64,000 bases of DNA, from NCBI RefSeq assembly GCF_018320785.1, contig NC_054866.1, positions 37,425,000 through 37,488,999 on the forward strand, given 5' to 3'. This document shows, in pieces, positions 43,301 through 56,198 of the stretch. Numbering within the stretch: the first letter of the stretch is position 1; the number at the start of each line of letters is the position of its first letter. This DNA comes from Cheilinus undulatus. Its lineage: Eukaryota; Chordata; Actinopteri; Labriformes; Labridae. Both the position numbers and the translations under genes were made by a program. The notes beneath the pieces were generated by a model. The model ran no database searches and was not told the DNA's origin. It saw nothing but the letters and a program-made list of their open reading frames with translations.

Positions 43301-46300
43301 AACAGCAACTCAGCCACGAAGCAGAGGACCACATAAAATCACAGAGTGGGGTCAATGAATGGCACTTGTGTGTAAGTTGCCAACTCTTTGCTGATTCCAT
43401 AGCTGAAGAGTTCTGAACTTCCACTGACTTTGTGGAACGCGTTTCCATCACCTTGTAAGCCTCACAGCACCAAGTTCAATGCCAAGCGTCCAATGCAGTG
43501 GTGTAAAGCACACTGACTCTGGATTGTGGAGCAGTGGAGAGGTCTGTTTGGCAGTGAGATGGGTGAGTCTGGGTTTGGCAGATGCCGGGAGAACATCACC
43601 CGACTGAATTGTGCCAAATGTGAAGTTTGGTGGAGGAGGGATAATGGTATTGGGCTGTTTTTCAGAGTTCAGGCTAGGCCGCTTACTCCAGTGAAGGGTT
43701 GTCTTAATGTGTCAGCATACCAAAACATTTTGGACAATGCTATGCTTTCAACTTGGTAGCAACAGTTTGGGGATGGCCCTTTTCTATTCCAAAATGACTG
43801 TACCCCAGTGAACAAAGCAAGGACTATAAAGACATGATTTGATGAGTTGGGTGGGGAAGAACTTGAGAGCCCTGACCTCAACCCCATCAGGCACCTGGAA
43901 CTGGAACGAAGATTGCAAGCCAGGTCTTCTTGTCCAACATCAGTGCCTGATCTCATAAATGCTGTACAGAAAGAATGGGCAGAAATTCCAACAGTAATGC
44001 TCCAAAATCTTGTGGAAAGCCCTCCAAGAAGAGTGGAGGCTGTTATAGCTGCAAAAGGAGGGGCAACTCCATTTTATTAAAGTACATTTATTTGAATACA
44101 ATGTACACAGTCCCTTTTCGTGAAATGGTCCTGCAACTGAATACTTTTGTCCATATACTGTATGTCCAATTGGCCGAAAGGTCACATGTTACCCTATTAA
44201 ATACAAAGTGCTTAATTACATAATGTTTGCACAGACTTGAAATGAAGCTGACTAACATAAAGTACACCCTAAATGCAAACACACTGGGAAAGGCTTACAA
44301 ATGTTTGTGTACTCATCTCAATTTTCAAGTCTGATTATGTAACCTATAAAACTATTAGATAAACTGAAATATAGCTGCACGCTGCATGTGTATATTGTGG
44401 ACCTTCTTTTCAACCTTAGCGTTATGAACTTGTAAAAGGCTCATAAGAGATTACAGCAGTAGTTTAGAGGCTGAACACTGGCGACAGTTTCACTGTCCTG
44501 AGTGTCTAAGGATGGCGTGTTGTCTTGTGGTGTACAGGTATGGGGGCTGTTGTTAATCTGATGTTTGTCTGTCCTATCTTAACTTTTTCTATCATAAACA
44601 CATCAAGATTTTAAGTCGGCCCTGGTTCAAATCCAGCCTTAGGCACTTTCCCGCATGTCTCTCCCCAGCTCTTTTGTTCCTGTTTCCGATTCTATCCATT
44701 GTCCTTCTCTTTCATTAAAGGCATGAAAAGCCCCAAAAAATCTTTAAAAAAAAAGTTAGAAGCCAAATTAGCCTGAGGAACTTCACCTACAGGGAGTCTT
44801 TGCACTCAACCTATTCTTTTGGACAAAATGAACTCAGGCTTAGTTCACTCTCAAGGCCCAGTAACCTCCTGTATTTGGTAACACATGTATATGTCAGCGT
44901 GTATTTTTCCTTATTAATAGGTCAAATGTGGTTAAAACTGCTGTGCTTGTGTTTTTCTTTGTGTACTTTGTCAGTTCACTGAGTGCATTAAAAAGTGGGT
45001 GACCGCAAGATACACATTACTAATCCTCAAATTATCCTTCACAAGATGCCTCTTGTTACCCTGTCTCTACCTGTTAGTCATTATTCATAACAGACAGTTA
45101 ATTTGCTGATGCATGAAGCATGAATGTGCTGCATAAACTTGTCAGTTGTCTGAATTTATTTTTATTTATTTAGTTTCCTGTCTGTCTTTATAACTCTTAA
45201 CATCAATGTCTCCTTGTTTGTTTAACAAGATATTCAACACAGAAACACAGCATTGTATCACAGCCCCCTCTTCTGTTTGGACCAAGTGTACTTAAATTGT
45301 GAAAGAACCCTTAGAGGAGGCCAAATCGTCCATTAACGTCAGAGGGAGATGAGTCTATTAAGTCTCTGCCATTCTCATGTAAGGCTCATGAGAAGCTAAT
45401 GCTTTCTGGTTTCATGATTGGTTAATGAAACACATTGAAACAGATGAAGATAGATTAATCTCATTTCGGAAATTGCAGCCTCCATGTCGCACATGCTGGT
45501 GAAATACACTCAATGTCGACATGTTTCGTCACTGTTCTTTGTCCTGAGACTGCAAAGGTGACCTGGGGGTTAATCTGTTGATGCGATTGGAGGCTCAGCT
45601 TGCAGGTGTCTACTAGTACTCACTCTCATTACTCTCTGCCTCTTGTGTGTCTCTGAAATCCCTGAAGTTCACCAGCTGTCTGACTAAGTACTAACCTGTT
45701 GCACAAAGTTTCATCATGAGGAACCAACGGAGGAACAGCAGCTGTTGGAAAATGTTATAATTTTCCCTCCTTTTTCTTATTAAATCCAGAACATTAAGAC
45801 TGTAACCTCATATTTAAGGGCTGTTTAAAGGAGTATTGAACTGTTTTCTAGCTGAGATGTTTCTTAATATTTTTGTATAGAAAAGCCCACATTAGGCAAC
45901 ACTGTTCAGTAAAAGAGGAGCTTCACTCAAGATAAAAGCAGCTATTTATCCCTTATTTGTCCAAATAAACTGGTAGGAAAAATACTATTTATACAATCCA
46001 AGCTCTTTCCAGTCTTAAATCTGCAATTTGAAGGGCCCTCAGGGTTACAGAACAGCTCTCCTTAAACTCAGTAATAACTGTTAAACGCTGCTTCCGCTGT
46101 CTGTGTGTATTCCTGCACTTCGACTGTTTTATTGTGACAAAGTTTCAACAGAGCAGCTGTGGAAAGAATGCATGTGATGATAGGCTGACATGTAAACATG
46201 GCAGAGATAGGCCAGGCCACCATTAGCACAGTCATTCACAGAGGTTATATAGTTATAAAAAGATTAACTTTATTATTGTTACAGCCTCATGCCCTGGCTT

Positions 46301-49300
46301 TTTATCACACATTTTTTACGCCTGTTCTGACATTCTGTTTAAACCAGTCTGTTTAATCATTATTTGCATATAAATTACATGGAGGGAGTGATTTTGAAGT
46401 CTTGAATTTGAGAAGGAGCCAAAATAAATAGTCATATTGTTCTCCTTCCTGCTGTGTAATCTGCTGTAACTCACAGACTCTAATCCTAAACTGACTGTGC
46501 ATTTGTTTTGATTTCCCACCCTCATGTTCTAAACGATCGATCGATGTCATGTTCTGCTCAGCCTGCTTGCGTCAAAGACCCCGGCTGCAAACTGTCCTTG
46601 CTGTGGTGTTTCCCAATGCAGATAACCATTATGCACACACAGAGTTACTGACAGTAAGGTTCTGTTTTACAACAGCGCAGTGGTGGCTCTGGTAAATGTT
46701 TTATGAATGGGCTTTGTGTCACGTAGGTTGTGCACATGGCCTTGGCTAAAGGGGAGGGTCTGTCCAATGTCTACTGAGGTGTGTGTCTCTTTGTGCACAG
46801 TACAGGGTGTGTTTTCCTTTAATGAATAATCATGCCATCAGCTGGTTTTAAGCAGAAAAGAAACCATTGATTTATTACAGCTCGAATGATTGGAAAATTC
46901 AAAAACACTCCAAATGACATATTTTCAGTTTTTTGTTTTTTTGTTGTTTTTTTTTTACTTTCCAGAATAAGTCCTGGCAGAAACTGAAGACCATGGTTCA
47001 CTGGTCCCCCTTCGTTGTGTCCTTCAAAAAGCGTTACCCATGGGTGCAGCTAGCTGGCCATGCAGGTATGCATAAATATGTATAATCATGCCAACCTTGC
47101 CACACATGCAATATTTTGTCATCAGTGTGTAACCTTCATTCTCCAACTCCAAGGTAACTTCCAGGCAGGAGAGTATGGACGCTTGTTGAAGAAATACTGT
47201 GAGTGTGAGCAGCAGTGTTTGCAGAAGCTGATGAAGGACACCCTGCGACCCTACGTGCCTGGTTATTACGGTGTAGTGCAAAAAGACGAGCAAGACTACA
47301 ACCTGATGGATGACCTGCTGGCTGACTTTGACTCGCCCTCCATCATGGACTGCAAGATGGGCAGCAGGTAAGACTGAGCACAGGGTGAAAAACATGTGAG
47401 TGCAGATCGCAATTTTAAGATGTTATTTACTGCAGCAGCAATTTTATCAGAGCTTATCTGTTGTTTTTAGTGGGCCTTGAAAATTAACCTTTCTCACATT
47501 GTTTCTACATTCTCTGTGTCATATCTGGTTGATAATATTAGCAATAAATATTGAGTGTGTTAAAGCTCCTGTGAGTGGCTTTAAAGCTTGTGAGGGTTTT
47601 AGAAGGTATTAAAAGAGACAGAAATTAAAAGCAACTATGTTTTGTAAACTAAAAAGAGCAATCAAGACCATTATTTTTTAGCTAAAACCCCTGCTGGGGG
47701 GTAGGAGTCAAATCAGTTGAAAAAACTGAAGTTTTTTTTAATTTTCTGTGGCTGTTTAAATTGAAAGAGATTTTTTTTTGTTGCAAACACTACAGTACTT
47801 ATCCATGACAGGACAGCAACAGCAAGAAGATAAGACATACCGCTTTGTCCACAGGGGGCGCCAAAATTGACACAAACCAAAAGTTCCTCACAGGAGCTTT
47901 AAAGGTTTAAAATATGAGCACTGTGAAGCAAATAAAGTCAATTCTGTACATGAAGTCAAATACTATAAAAATTGGGGCATGTTTTGGCTTACCAGTGAGG
48001 TCATGCCCCATGTAGACAGGCAGCTAGGTCCAGGTCCGACCTGTGGCTCCATATCAGCAAGTCATTCCCCACTCTCTCATCCTTGTTTCCTGCTTTATCC
48101 TCTGTCCTCCACTCTAATGAAGGAATTAAAAGGCCAAAAAATGAATAAATACAATCCTATGAAAATTGCCAAGACAGAAATAAAGATAGAAAATGAAACC
48201 ACAAGACTAAAAATAAACAGCTATTATTTTACAGCTATTTTAATTAACATAAATATTGTTTTTCAGGACATATTTAGAAGAGGAGCTGATTAAAGCCAGA
48301 GAGCGACCTCGTCTACGGAAGGACATGTATGATAAGATGGTGGCAGTGGACCCCGGAGCGCCCACGGAGCAGGAGAGGGCTCAGCAGGGAGTCCTCAAAC
48401 CCAGATACATGCAGTGGAGGGAGACCCTCAGCTCCACAGCCACCCTGGGCTTCCGCATCGAAGGCATTAAGGTCAGGATTCATGCTGAAGATCCAGAAAG
48501 TTTAACCAAACAATGAGAGTAAATATTTGTCCGCTGGCTGGACTGACTCCACGTGTTTTGAGTGGAATTGAAAGCAAATTCTTTTAAAGTTTAGGCTGTA
48601 TGAGTAGCTGTTAAGAGGACTGTTTGTTCTGTCAAAAATAAATCCAGGGCCTGTTATCAGGTCGGACCAGTAAGTGTAGATTTGCATGTTACTCAGACAT
48701 GAATGGAAACATCTGATGACACACTGTGAGCAGCCTGCTGGGGCTTCATTTTCCAGTGGAACAAGCAGCCGTCTGTGGCTGTGCAGTTCATTTTAGTTCA
48801 TATTTGTTTTCATTTCCACAAGGATGTATTATGAAATCTTGTTCAGAATATTCACATAGAGTAATGATACAAATGAAAGAAAAAAACAGTGTTTTAATTT
48901 TTTCTCACAGAAATCAGATGGGACATGTAACACCAACTTTAAGAAGACAAAGCACAAAGAGCAGGTGATGCAGGCCTTGGAGGACTTTGTGGGCGGCAAC
49001 ACTCAGATTCTGGTATGTTCACTGCTCTTTTTTTTTAAAGCATGCTCTCTTATTATCTTGCTCAGAATAAGATGACTAAACTGACACTGATCACATGTAT
49101 AACAACACAGCAAGATACTGATTAGCGTAGCTTAGCATCTTTCAGCAGGTAACAAAAATCCACTTACTGGCACCTCAAAAGGTCAGTCACAGACACTTTG
49201 ATCCTGTTTGTCTGAGTAGGGACCAGTGTTTCCTAGAAAATGGGCTTGACAAAGACATGGTTTGAAAAAAAAAACAACCCTTTATTAAAATGCATTTTTT

Positions 49301-51056
49301 CGACAAGATACAATTCATTGCTTTGTGAGCTTTGAAGGTGCTGGTATTGTGGTGGTTTTACACATGCACAATACCACCAAAAATGCCCCCTGATTTTCCA
49401 GGGCTTAGGTTCATGTTGCATGCAACCAGCACAATTTTTCACTTCAACTTTAACCAAATTATTCTGCCAGCCCTTACGTAAGATTAGATAAATTTTTATA
49501 CAGATGGAAAGCCTGTTTTTTTCCCTTTCAAATAGTGCCACATTTGTAAGGAACATGCATTTGTGGGATAAGCAGCAGAGCTGAGTATGTGGGTTGCACC
49601 CATGAAAAATTTGCCCAATCTTCTCTGCCAATGCCAAACAGCTTATGCTGCCATTGACTCTTGTTTGTTGTTGTTTGGTAGATTGAATGATTGAAGTCTG
49701 AAGAAACAAGACATATTGGCAATTTAACAATTTATTCATTTACCAAACAGGAGCCTCAGTAGTGTGTGGAAGAACCATACACAACCACAACAGTCTGGCA
49801 TCTCGTTCTCATGCTGACCACCACACATCCCATTATTCAACCAGTATTTGTCACAAGTGAGCCAGTGTGGTTGTGTTGGTCACTCTGGCACAAACAGCAC
49901 ACCCAAGATGATCCCACAAGGGTTCAATGGGGTTGAGGTCAGGACTGCTGGCAGGCCACTCCATCCTCTTTACTCCCAAATTCTGGACATAGTCTCTGAT
50001 AAACCCCACTCTGTGGGGGTGAGCGTTGTCATCTTGGAGGATAGAGTTCGGTCCTAGACTGTGGAGATATGGGATTGCCACTGGTTGCAGAATCTCATCT
50101 CGATATCTCTCTTCTCTTCTTGCTAGTTGCTGCTGTGTTCACCTTTCCTTCTACATGGGTTTTGTTTTACCTGCTTCTTTAGTTGTTGTTTACTAGCAGT
50201 TAGCAAAGAGTTAAGAGCAATACAGCGATATGTTGACAAATTAGATTTAAAAGCAAAAAACTACATTAACCATGTTTTTCTTTTTTTTATGTTTGCCATC
50301 TTGAATATCCACTGTTGCTTTTCTCCAAATGCTTCACATACTTAGGAACCCCCCTTGTGTCCAGCATGGAAAACTTTTGGCTGTTAGAGACATGTGTAAA
50401 TAAGGGGCTAGGACATTTTCAGGGGTAGGCTGTCCTGAGAGGAGTGCATGTGTGAAAACAGCTCCTGAATGACTTTTGGGGCCAGCTTAGCAGTTTGTAC
50501 TTTTTAAGCCTTCTTTTTAAGCAGTAGATTTATATTTACATCATGCATAGATGTTTTTAAATGTAGTCATGCACAACTGCACCAAGAAAGGATTTCAGGT
50601 GTTGTTTATCTTCTCGTAGTCTGATGCCTTACATCTATTCTCTCCTCAGAAACTGTACCTGCAGTGTTTGGAGAAGCTCCGATCAGTCCTCGAGCAGTCA
50701 CACTTCTTCAAGTCACACGAGGTGAAACACTGTCACACACTGCTTCCTTAACAAACCTGTTTTAAATGTCTTTCCCTTTATTAACTTCTGTATTAAATTT
50801 TTCACACACCTAAACTCGCCTGTCTCACTGGTTTTCTCCATCACAGGTTGTTGGTAGCTCCCTGCTGTTTGTACATGATGCCTCGGGGAAAGCCAGAGTG
50901 TGGATGATTGACTTTGGGAAGACTGTCCCCCTGCCAGCACCTCAGATGCTGGACCACAGGACGCCCTGGGTGGAGGGCAACAGGGAGGATGGCTACCTGT
51001 GGGGTCTGGACAACCTCATAGACATCTTCAGCAGCATGCTGCCTCAGACACCCTGA
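31342..51056 (+). CDS. itpkc: Inositol-trisphosphate 3-kinase C, seven coding exons
   Basis: Phosphorylates Ins(1,4,5)P3 to Ins(1,3,4,5)P4, ending Ca2+ release and making a second messenger. Exons: 31342-32526, 46966-47065, 47154-47367, 48267-48471, 48911-49012, 50650-50721, 50847-51056, for 695 aa (human ITPKC 683). An in-frame TGA at 31300 supports the ATG at 31342, and an acceptor at 31165 suggests an upstream 5'UTR exon. The first 395 residues are polar and poorly conserved, apart from KLIIT and [12 protein letters not shown], which match human ITPKC. The kinase domain starts at about residue 396 with the WSPFVVSF segment (calmodulin-binding region in paralogues). It carries the family signature PxxxDxKxG at 490-498 (D494, K496), SSLLF 630-634 and the metal-binding IDF 647-649. 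GNFQAGE and [10 protein letters not shown] point to the C isoform rather than A or B. Intron 1 is 14.4 kb and repeat-laden. Confidence 0.94.
38540..38620 (+). mobile_element. LINE 3' tail
   Basis: TGTAAAGCACTTTAAAC and GAAAGGTGCTATGTAGATAA form an L2-type 3' end followed by short TTGATT repeats. It lies in itpkc intron 1. Confidence 0.5.
39725..39904 (+). CDS. Candidate alternative first exon of itpkc
   Basis: Sixty open codons begin at an ATG and run into a strong donor (CAG|GTAGGA) in phase 0, exactly the phase needed to join itpkc exon 2 at 46966. The stretch is more GC-rich than the surrounding intron and follows a purine-rich tract (about 39290-39720). The peptide ends in a Cys-rich hydrophobic segment ([15 protein letters not shown]) that could be membrane-associated. 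The ATG context is weak (T at -3, G at +4). It would give a short kinase without the 395-residue N-terminus. It may be a chance ORF. Confidence 0.3.
43058..44158 (+). mobile_element. Degenerate Tc1-like transposon, copy 3 (itpkc intron 1)
   Basis: The ends are complementary (ATATGGACAAAACTAT left, AATACTTTTGTCCATAT right). The interior keeps the Tc1 order of helix-turn-helix, catalytic and C-terminal segments on the plus strand, with many stops. Confidence 0.8.
44618..44754 (+). mobile_element. tRNA-derived SINE, 3' part
   Basis: Contains a B-box-like GGTTCAAATCC, the CATGTCTCTCCCC body and a TTAAAGGCATGAAAAGCCCC tail ending in A9. It lies in itpkc intron 1. Confidence 0.6.
47560..47902. mobile_element. 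TTAA-bracketed inverted-repeat element in itpkc intron 3
   Basis: TTAAAGCTCCTGTGAG at the left and CTCACAGGAGCTTTAA at the right form a perfect 16-bp inverted repeat around 343 bp of non-coding sequence. Confidence 0.72.
47985..48150 (+). mobile_element. tRNA-derived SINE, second copy
   Basis: Same family as the copy at 44618: GACCTGTGGCTCC, CATTCCCCACTCTC and a tail AATTAAAAGGCCAAAAAATG. It lies in itpkc intron 3. Confidence 0.55.
49233..49739. repeat. Repeat-derived 168-codon ORF in itpkc intron 5
   Basis: A long minus-strand ORF in low-complexity, transposon-adjacent DNA that looks like a common fish interspersed repeat. No domain recognised, and it is next to the Tc1 fragment at 49745. 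Confidence 0.35.
49745..50110 (-). mobile_element. Tc1/mariner transposase fragment (itpkc intron 5)
   Basis: The minus strand encodes a DDE transposase piece with [11 protein letters not shown] and [16 protein letters not shown] (second Asp and final Glu of the DDE triad), ending at about 49851. No N-terminal part or clear termini were found. Confidence 0.75.
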
Positions 51057-51952
51057 GTGAGGGCCTCAGTGGAGACTTCAGAGAGAAATTAGTCTGGATG
51101 GGAGAGAGAGAGGTATCAGCAGACTGAAGACTGAGGGAGAATGAGCCAAGCTGCCACTAGTATGATGACTATTCATGAGCTAAGCCATGATCCAAGTGTC
51201 TTTAACCAGTTGTTCAGACAGAGGTGAACAAAGTGCAGTAAGCCAAAGGCAAACATCATGCATCATGCTCTGTGGACGCAGAAAGAGGTGGAATTAAATG
51301 CAGGATTAATACGTTTTGTCACATGGACGGTAGCTTAATTTGAGAGAAAGCGGAACATTTTCCTGCACAGACATTCAAAGTTACTCTTCTCTTCTGCTCT
51401 CCTTTCCTGCCCTCTGCTGGTGAAAAGTGCACATAGCACTCAGACCCCGATGCAGGTATGAAACTAAAGCCCTTGAGGAGCGTTTGGTAATGGGAGTTTT
51501 ATCTATCTCAAGGACCACTTTTTGATGTTTAGCTATTCATTAACACTAAAACACTTGTCAGACCACGTGTTGACTAACCTGGTGTGTAAATACAGTTTAA
51601 TTTAAATTTTTTTTTTGCCTTGTTTAACCTCCTTACCTTGTTTGTAAAATTTTCTGTGCCTACAGCTGTTTGATCATTCCGCTTTAGTGGACTCCTGCTA
51701 TTTTTTTTTTCTTCCAAAAAGTTCACCAAAGTGTAAACTAATTTAATCCCAAAGTGTAACTTCTGGTTGGGTATTTATGAATTTAAATTTTTATGAAAGT
51801 GCAGTGCATTTTTCCCCATCTTTAATTGTACATTAAGCAGCTCTATAGCCATGTTTGTGTGGAAAATGTTTTGCACTATGGATTGTCACAAAGCCATTGA
51901 ACAAAACAAGCAGTGCCTCTGTGAGTCTTTTGACGGGAAGCAGCAGTCGAGT

Positions 51953-53253
51953 TAGAGCTGGGCAATATATCGAGTATACTCGATGTAACGCGGCTTTTGC
52001 CATGCACAATGTATAAAATGACTATATCACGAACCTCCGAGTATAAATTATGTGGAAGTTTTGAGCCGTCAGCGTGCATTTCTTGCTAGAGTTTTGCTTC
52101 TCCCATTGTCCCTGAATGCATCTCTCACAGCAGAGCGCTTACTCCCCCTCCCATCCAGAAAACCCTCCTCCGCATATGCGCATTTTTGTATCAGCGGAGG
52201 AGAGAGGAGGTAAACACTATGGGTAAACAAAGCAGAGTGGTGAGTTAGTGGCTAGTTAGCTGCGTTCAGAGATGGACAACGAGAAACAGCGCTGGTCTGT
52301 CATTTGCCAGGGTTTCGGCTTTAAAAAGAAAGAGGTCGAACTCACACAGTAATCGTTAAAATACGCCATAAGATGACTCTGGGATAACAGCGGCAGTAAC
52401 ACAACACGCCGCGAAAGACGTGAGCCCAGTGTTGTTAAAAAGCCAGGATTTTAAAATCTCATAAAGACACTTAACCCAGAATACGTGATTTGCTTGAGCA
52501 CGAGCATTGTGCTAAAAACTCCCTGCCAGTGTCGTACATGCCAGAGAGAAGATGGCCAAGCAGCGGACAAATGTGATCCACTTCTCCACAACTCCGGAGC
52601 CTTATCTCAGCCTAACAGTTCAAAACACCAACAACGCAGAGTTAAAATGTTTGTGCCTCCAAACGAGCTTTTTTCCCCCATGATCACACAGGAGAGCTTC
52701 TTAAATAAGCTCTAAAGTTGCTCCCATGTTATGAACCTGTCAGAAAAGGGGCCAGCTTTCATCAGCACAGATAATGGACTAATGTCATCATAGCTGTGAG
52801 CCTGAATGGTGGACGAGACTGCAAGGTTTTAGCCATCGGCTGCATGCAGGATTGGTGAATTTTGTGTAGGTTTGCTTCACCCTTAATGAGAAAATAATGA
52901 TTTTATAATTCGCAATAGTAAAAATAACACAGAAAACATTTCAGGACTGTCCATACACTATAAAAGACCGAGTATTTCACGATTTATGTAGCCTATGTTT
53001 GATTTATTAGTAAAAGTTTGAATGAAGTCCTTTTCAAAATAAAATAGTGTGTTAAATTTGACCTTCTACATACAATTTTATTAAAAATCTAATAGAACAG
53101 TCTATTTTAATCACCAAACTAGTGTCATTTGGAGCTGAATTAAACATACAGCCACTTAGAGGACATTCCAAAGTATTGTGATATACATCGTGTATCGGGC
53201 TATAGCAAAAATATAATCGGGATATCAATTTTAGGCCATATCGCCCAGCTCTA
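51953..53253. mobile_element. hAT-like DNA transposon, non-autonomous (1301 bp)
   Basis: Ends are inverted repeats TAGAGCTGGGC and GCCCAGCTCTA, typical of fish hAT elements. Flanking 8-mers AGTCGAGT and AGTCAAGC match at 6 of 8 positions, as expected of an aged 8-bp target duplication. No intact transposase is present; the longest interior ORF is 76 codons. It lies 0.9 kb after the itpkc stop, perhaps in its 3'UTR. Confidence 0.72.
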
Positions 53254-54655
53254 AGTCAAGCATTGGGTTTACAAATGCCATCATTCAGAAAATGAACATA
53301 CATTTATTTTGCTGTTATAACTCAATCCTCTCTGGTCAGTGTTGCTTTGGAGCTTTTCAGTGATGAAAAGAGAAACAGGAAACTGGATTTATGTCATTTA
53401 ACTGATCTGTCTGGTTATGCTTTCATAAGATTTTAATTACATAACAGCTTACACGTGGTTTTAAAACTGGAATTTTCTCAAGTGTCTTATGATTGAAAGG
53501 ATAACATACAGTTGATTACAAAAAAGCTTCATTTAGTTACAGTAAAAAAGAAGATATGTGGTTCAAATTTGTTTATGCAAGGTGGAGTTTACAAAGAACC
53601 ATCACTGTTATGTTTAGATAACATGCCAGTGCTTCATATCTGTCATGCCTTTACAGGAATGTGAGCACATCAGTCTTGAGTCTTCCAGGTACTTGCATAA
53701 TTGTCAGGCAGTGCTGTGTGGGTGTGAAGGTGCTCAGTCAGTCAGAAGATGAACATTTTCTGCCTGAGTGCTTTAAACATCTTATCACATGAAACTGAAG
53801 TTCTACTTCAGGAAGTCTTTTTCCATTTCTGCGAGTAAAGACACCAGGAGAGGAAAGCAGGAGTATTAAAAGTGTTTACGAGGTATTATTCTTTGCTCAT
53901 AAATCTTCTGTATTTGCAAAACCATCGGGCGCTAACCTGGGTGCTGCTTGAGAGAAAGAAGAAAACTGGAATCATAACCACATTTCTTATTTGTAAAAGG
54001 CAGCATATTTTAAGTTACAAAACAAAAGTGATTGAGTCCCAGGTCATGGATTGCAATAAACTGGAAATAACATTTTATGTTTTCAGTGTCTTTTTTCCCT
54101 TAAAATCTCCACATCTTTTGGTGCTAAAATGTTTTTCTTATCCGAAAAAATTTACAAGTCAGCTGTGAATCAAGATTCCGTGATATCAATTTTGAATTAA
54201 TTTAATGCATTTTGTGCAGACAGTGCCTTTAAAAAGTATTCTTCCCCTTGGCTATTTTAGCCTTTCATTAAGTTTATCAATTTAGTCATGGGCAAAATAA
54301 TTGGCTTTTTTGATAATATAAATTACAAAAAAACTTTATTTAATGTCCAAATGAAAACAGATTTGTGAAAGTAATGTCATTTAAACAAAGATATGTAAGG
54401 TAAAATAAGTGACAGCATAAATATTCATCCCCTTTAGAGTGAATGACCTAATTCAACTGAGACCTGATTAATCAGTACTCCTGGCTACCATTACACCATG
54501 AAGACAAAAGAACACGCCAAGCAGCTCAGAGAAAAGGTTACTGAAAAGTACAAGTCAGGATGGGTGCAAAAAAATTCCAAGGCACTTAAGTTCAGTTAAA
54601 TCCATCATCAGGAAATGGATGGAATATGGCACGTGTAACCTTGCAAAGCAGATGT

Positions 54656-55138
54656 ATAAGCCTGTTTCCGTGCTTCTCTTCTTTCTACAGTCTATGGTTT
54701 CTCACTGGCGAATCTATCTTTCAAAGCTCCCGTCCAAAACCTTTGGGCCCTGTAAGAAAGTGACAGGACCAATCAGTGATGAGGGGTAGTACTTTCTGGC
54801 ACGGCTGAGTCATGATGAAAGCAAGCAAGCAACAAGAAGCTGGTGCCATTATGGCGCAAGACATTAGCGTGGATGCAGCTAAAGCGCCAGTTTTATCAGA
54901 ACTTGATGACATGTCTTAGTGAAAAGAAGAACAAAGAACTAACCTGACACGCCAGATGGATGTGTTTTACACATCCATCTGGTAAAACTTCGATATACAG
55001 CATCTGGGAAAAGGCAGAGGGTTTGAAAAAAATACTCAGAGGGTGAATGGATGAACTTTCTGTCTGTCACATCTTTCCAGGCCAATCAGAGCAACAAAAC
55101 ACGTGACTTCATAGCCGCTACCGAGGAATAAATCCATA
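54656..55138 (+). repeat. Helicase-like repeat, copy R2, rearranged
   Basis: The plus strand carries AAKAPVLSELDDMS and KEEQR separated by a stop (about 54870-54935), then a hairpin, then the non-coding half in the orientation opposite to that in R1 and R3. It was inserted into one Tc1 element and is interrupted at its right end by another. Confidence 0.55.
54952..54982. repeat. Perfect 13-bp hairpin
   Basis: Arms ccagatggatgtg (54952-54964) and cacatccatctgg (54970-54982) enclose a 5-nt loop at the point where repeat R2 changes orientation. Confidence 0.85.
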
Positions 55139-56198
55139 TACACTATATTGCCAAAAGTACTCACTCACCCATCCAAATAATTCAAATCAGGTGTTCCAAT
55201 CACTTCCATGGCCACAGGTGTGTAAAATCAAGCCCCTAGGCATGCAGACTGTTTGTACAAACATTTGTGAAAGAATGGGTTGCTCTCAGGAGCTCAGTGA
55301 GTTCCAGTGTGGTACTGTGATAGGATGCCACCTGTGCAACAAGTCCAGTCATGAAATTTCCTCGCTCCTAAATATTCCATAGTCAACTGTCAGTGGTATT
55401 ATAACAAAGTGGAAGCGATTGGGAACGACAGCAACTCAGCCACGAAGTGGTAGGTCACGTAAAATGATGGAGTGGGGTCAGTGGATGCTGAGGTGCATTG
55501 TGAGCAGAGGTCGGCAACTTTCTGTAGAGTACATCGCGACAGACCTCCAAACTTTATGTGGCCTTCAGATTAGCTCAAGAACAGTGCGTAGAGAGCTTCA
55601 TGGAATGGGTTTCCATGGCCGAGCAGCTGCATCCAAGCCATACATCACCAAGTACAATGCAAAGCGTTGGATGCAGTGGTGTAAAGCACGCCGCCACTGG
55701 ACTCTAGAGCAGTGGAGATGCGTTCTCTGGAGTGATGAATCACTCTTCTCCATTTGGCAATCTGATGGACGAGTCTGGATTTGGCAGTTGCCAGGAGAAC
55801 AGTACTTGTCTGACTGCACTGTGCCAAGTGTAAAGTTTGGTGGAGGGGGGATAATGGTGTGGGGTTGTTTTTCAGGAGCTTGATCCCTTAGTTCCAGTGA
55901 AAGGAACTCTGAATGCTTCAGCATACCAAGAGATTTTGGACAATTCCATGCTCCCATTTTTGTGCGAACAGTTATGATGGCCCCTTCCTGTTCCAACATG
56001 ACTGTGCACCAGTGCACAAAGCAAGGTCCATGAAGAAATGGATTAGAGAGTTTGGTGTGGATGAACTTGACTGGCCTGCACAGAGTCCTGACCTCAACCC
56101 GATAGAACACCTTTGGGATGAATTAGAGCCAAGACTGAGAGCCAGGCCTTCTCGTCCAACACCAGTGTGTCACCTCACAAATGCGCTTCTGGAAGAAT
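55139..56198 (+). mobile_element. Nested Tc1-like transposon, best-preserved transposase, 3'-truncated
   Basis: The left end reads CACTATATTGCCAAAAGTAC, a terminus different from copies 1-3. An open frame at 55419-55883 covers the helix-turn-helix part and the first catalytic Asp (WSDES); the second Asp (FQHDCAPVH) and the Glu (NPIEHLWDE) are in a shifted frame at 55913-56263. A stop or indel near 55880 and a frameshift near 55975 make it inactive. The right terminus is missing: around 56198 the sequence passes directly into the host element. Confidence 0.82.

Larger units (their letters stand above)
32527..46965. other. itpkc: itpkc intron 1
   Basis: 14.4 kb, AT-rich. It holds the candidate alternative exon (39725-39904), Tc1 copy 3, one SINE and one LINE tail. 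In the remainder (32.6-38.2, 40.1-43.0, 44.8-46.9 kb) I see no exon-like ORF. Confidence 0.5.

Noticed and set aside
44618-44754. tRNA-like B box
   Set aside because: Part of a SINE; no tRNA cloverleaf can be drawn.
49233-49739. 168-codon minus-strand ORF, the longest outside known exons
   Set aside because: No domain, low-complexity ends, within an intron and abutting a Tc1 fragment; it looks like a repeat read-through.
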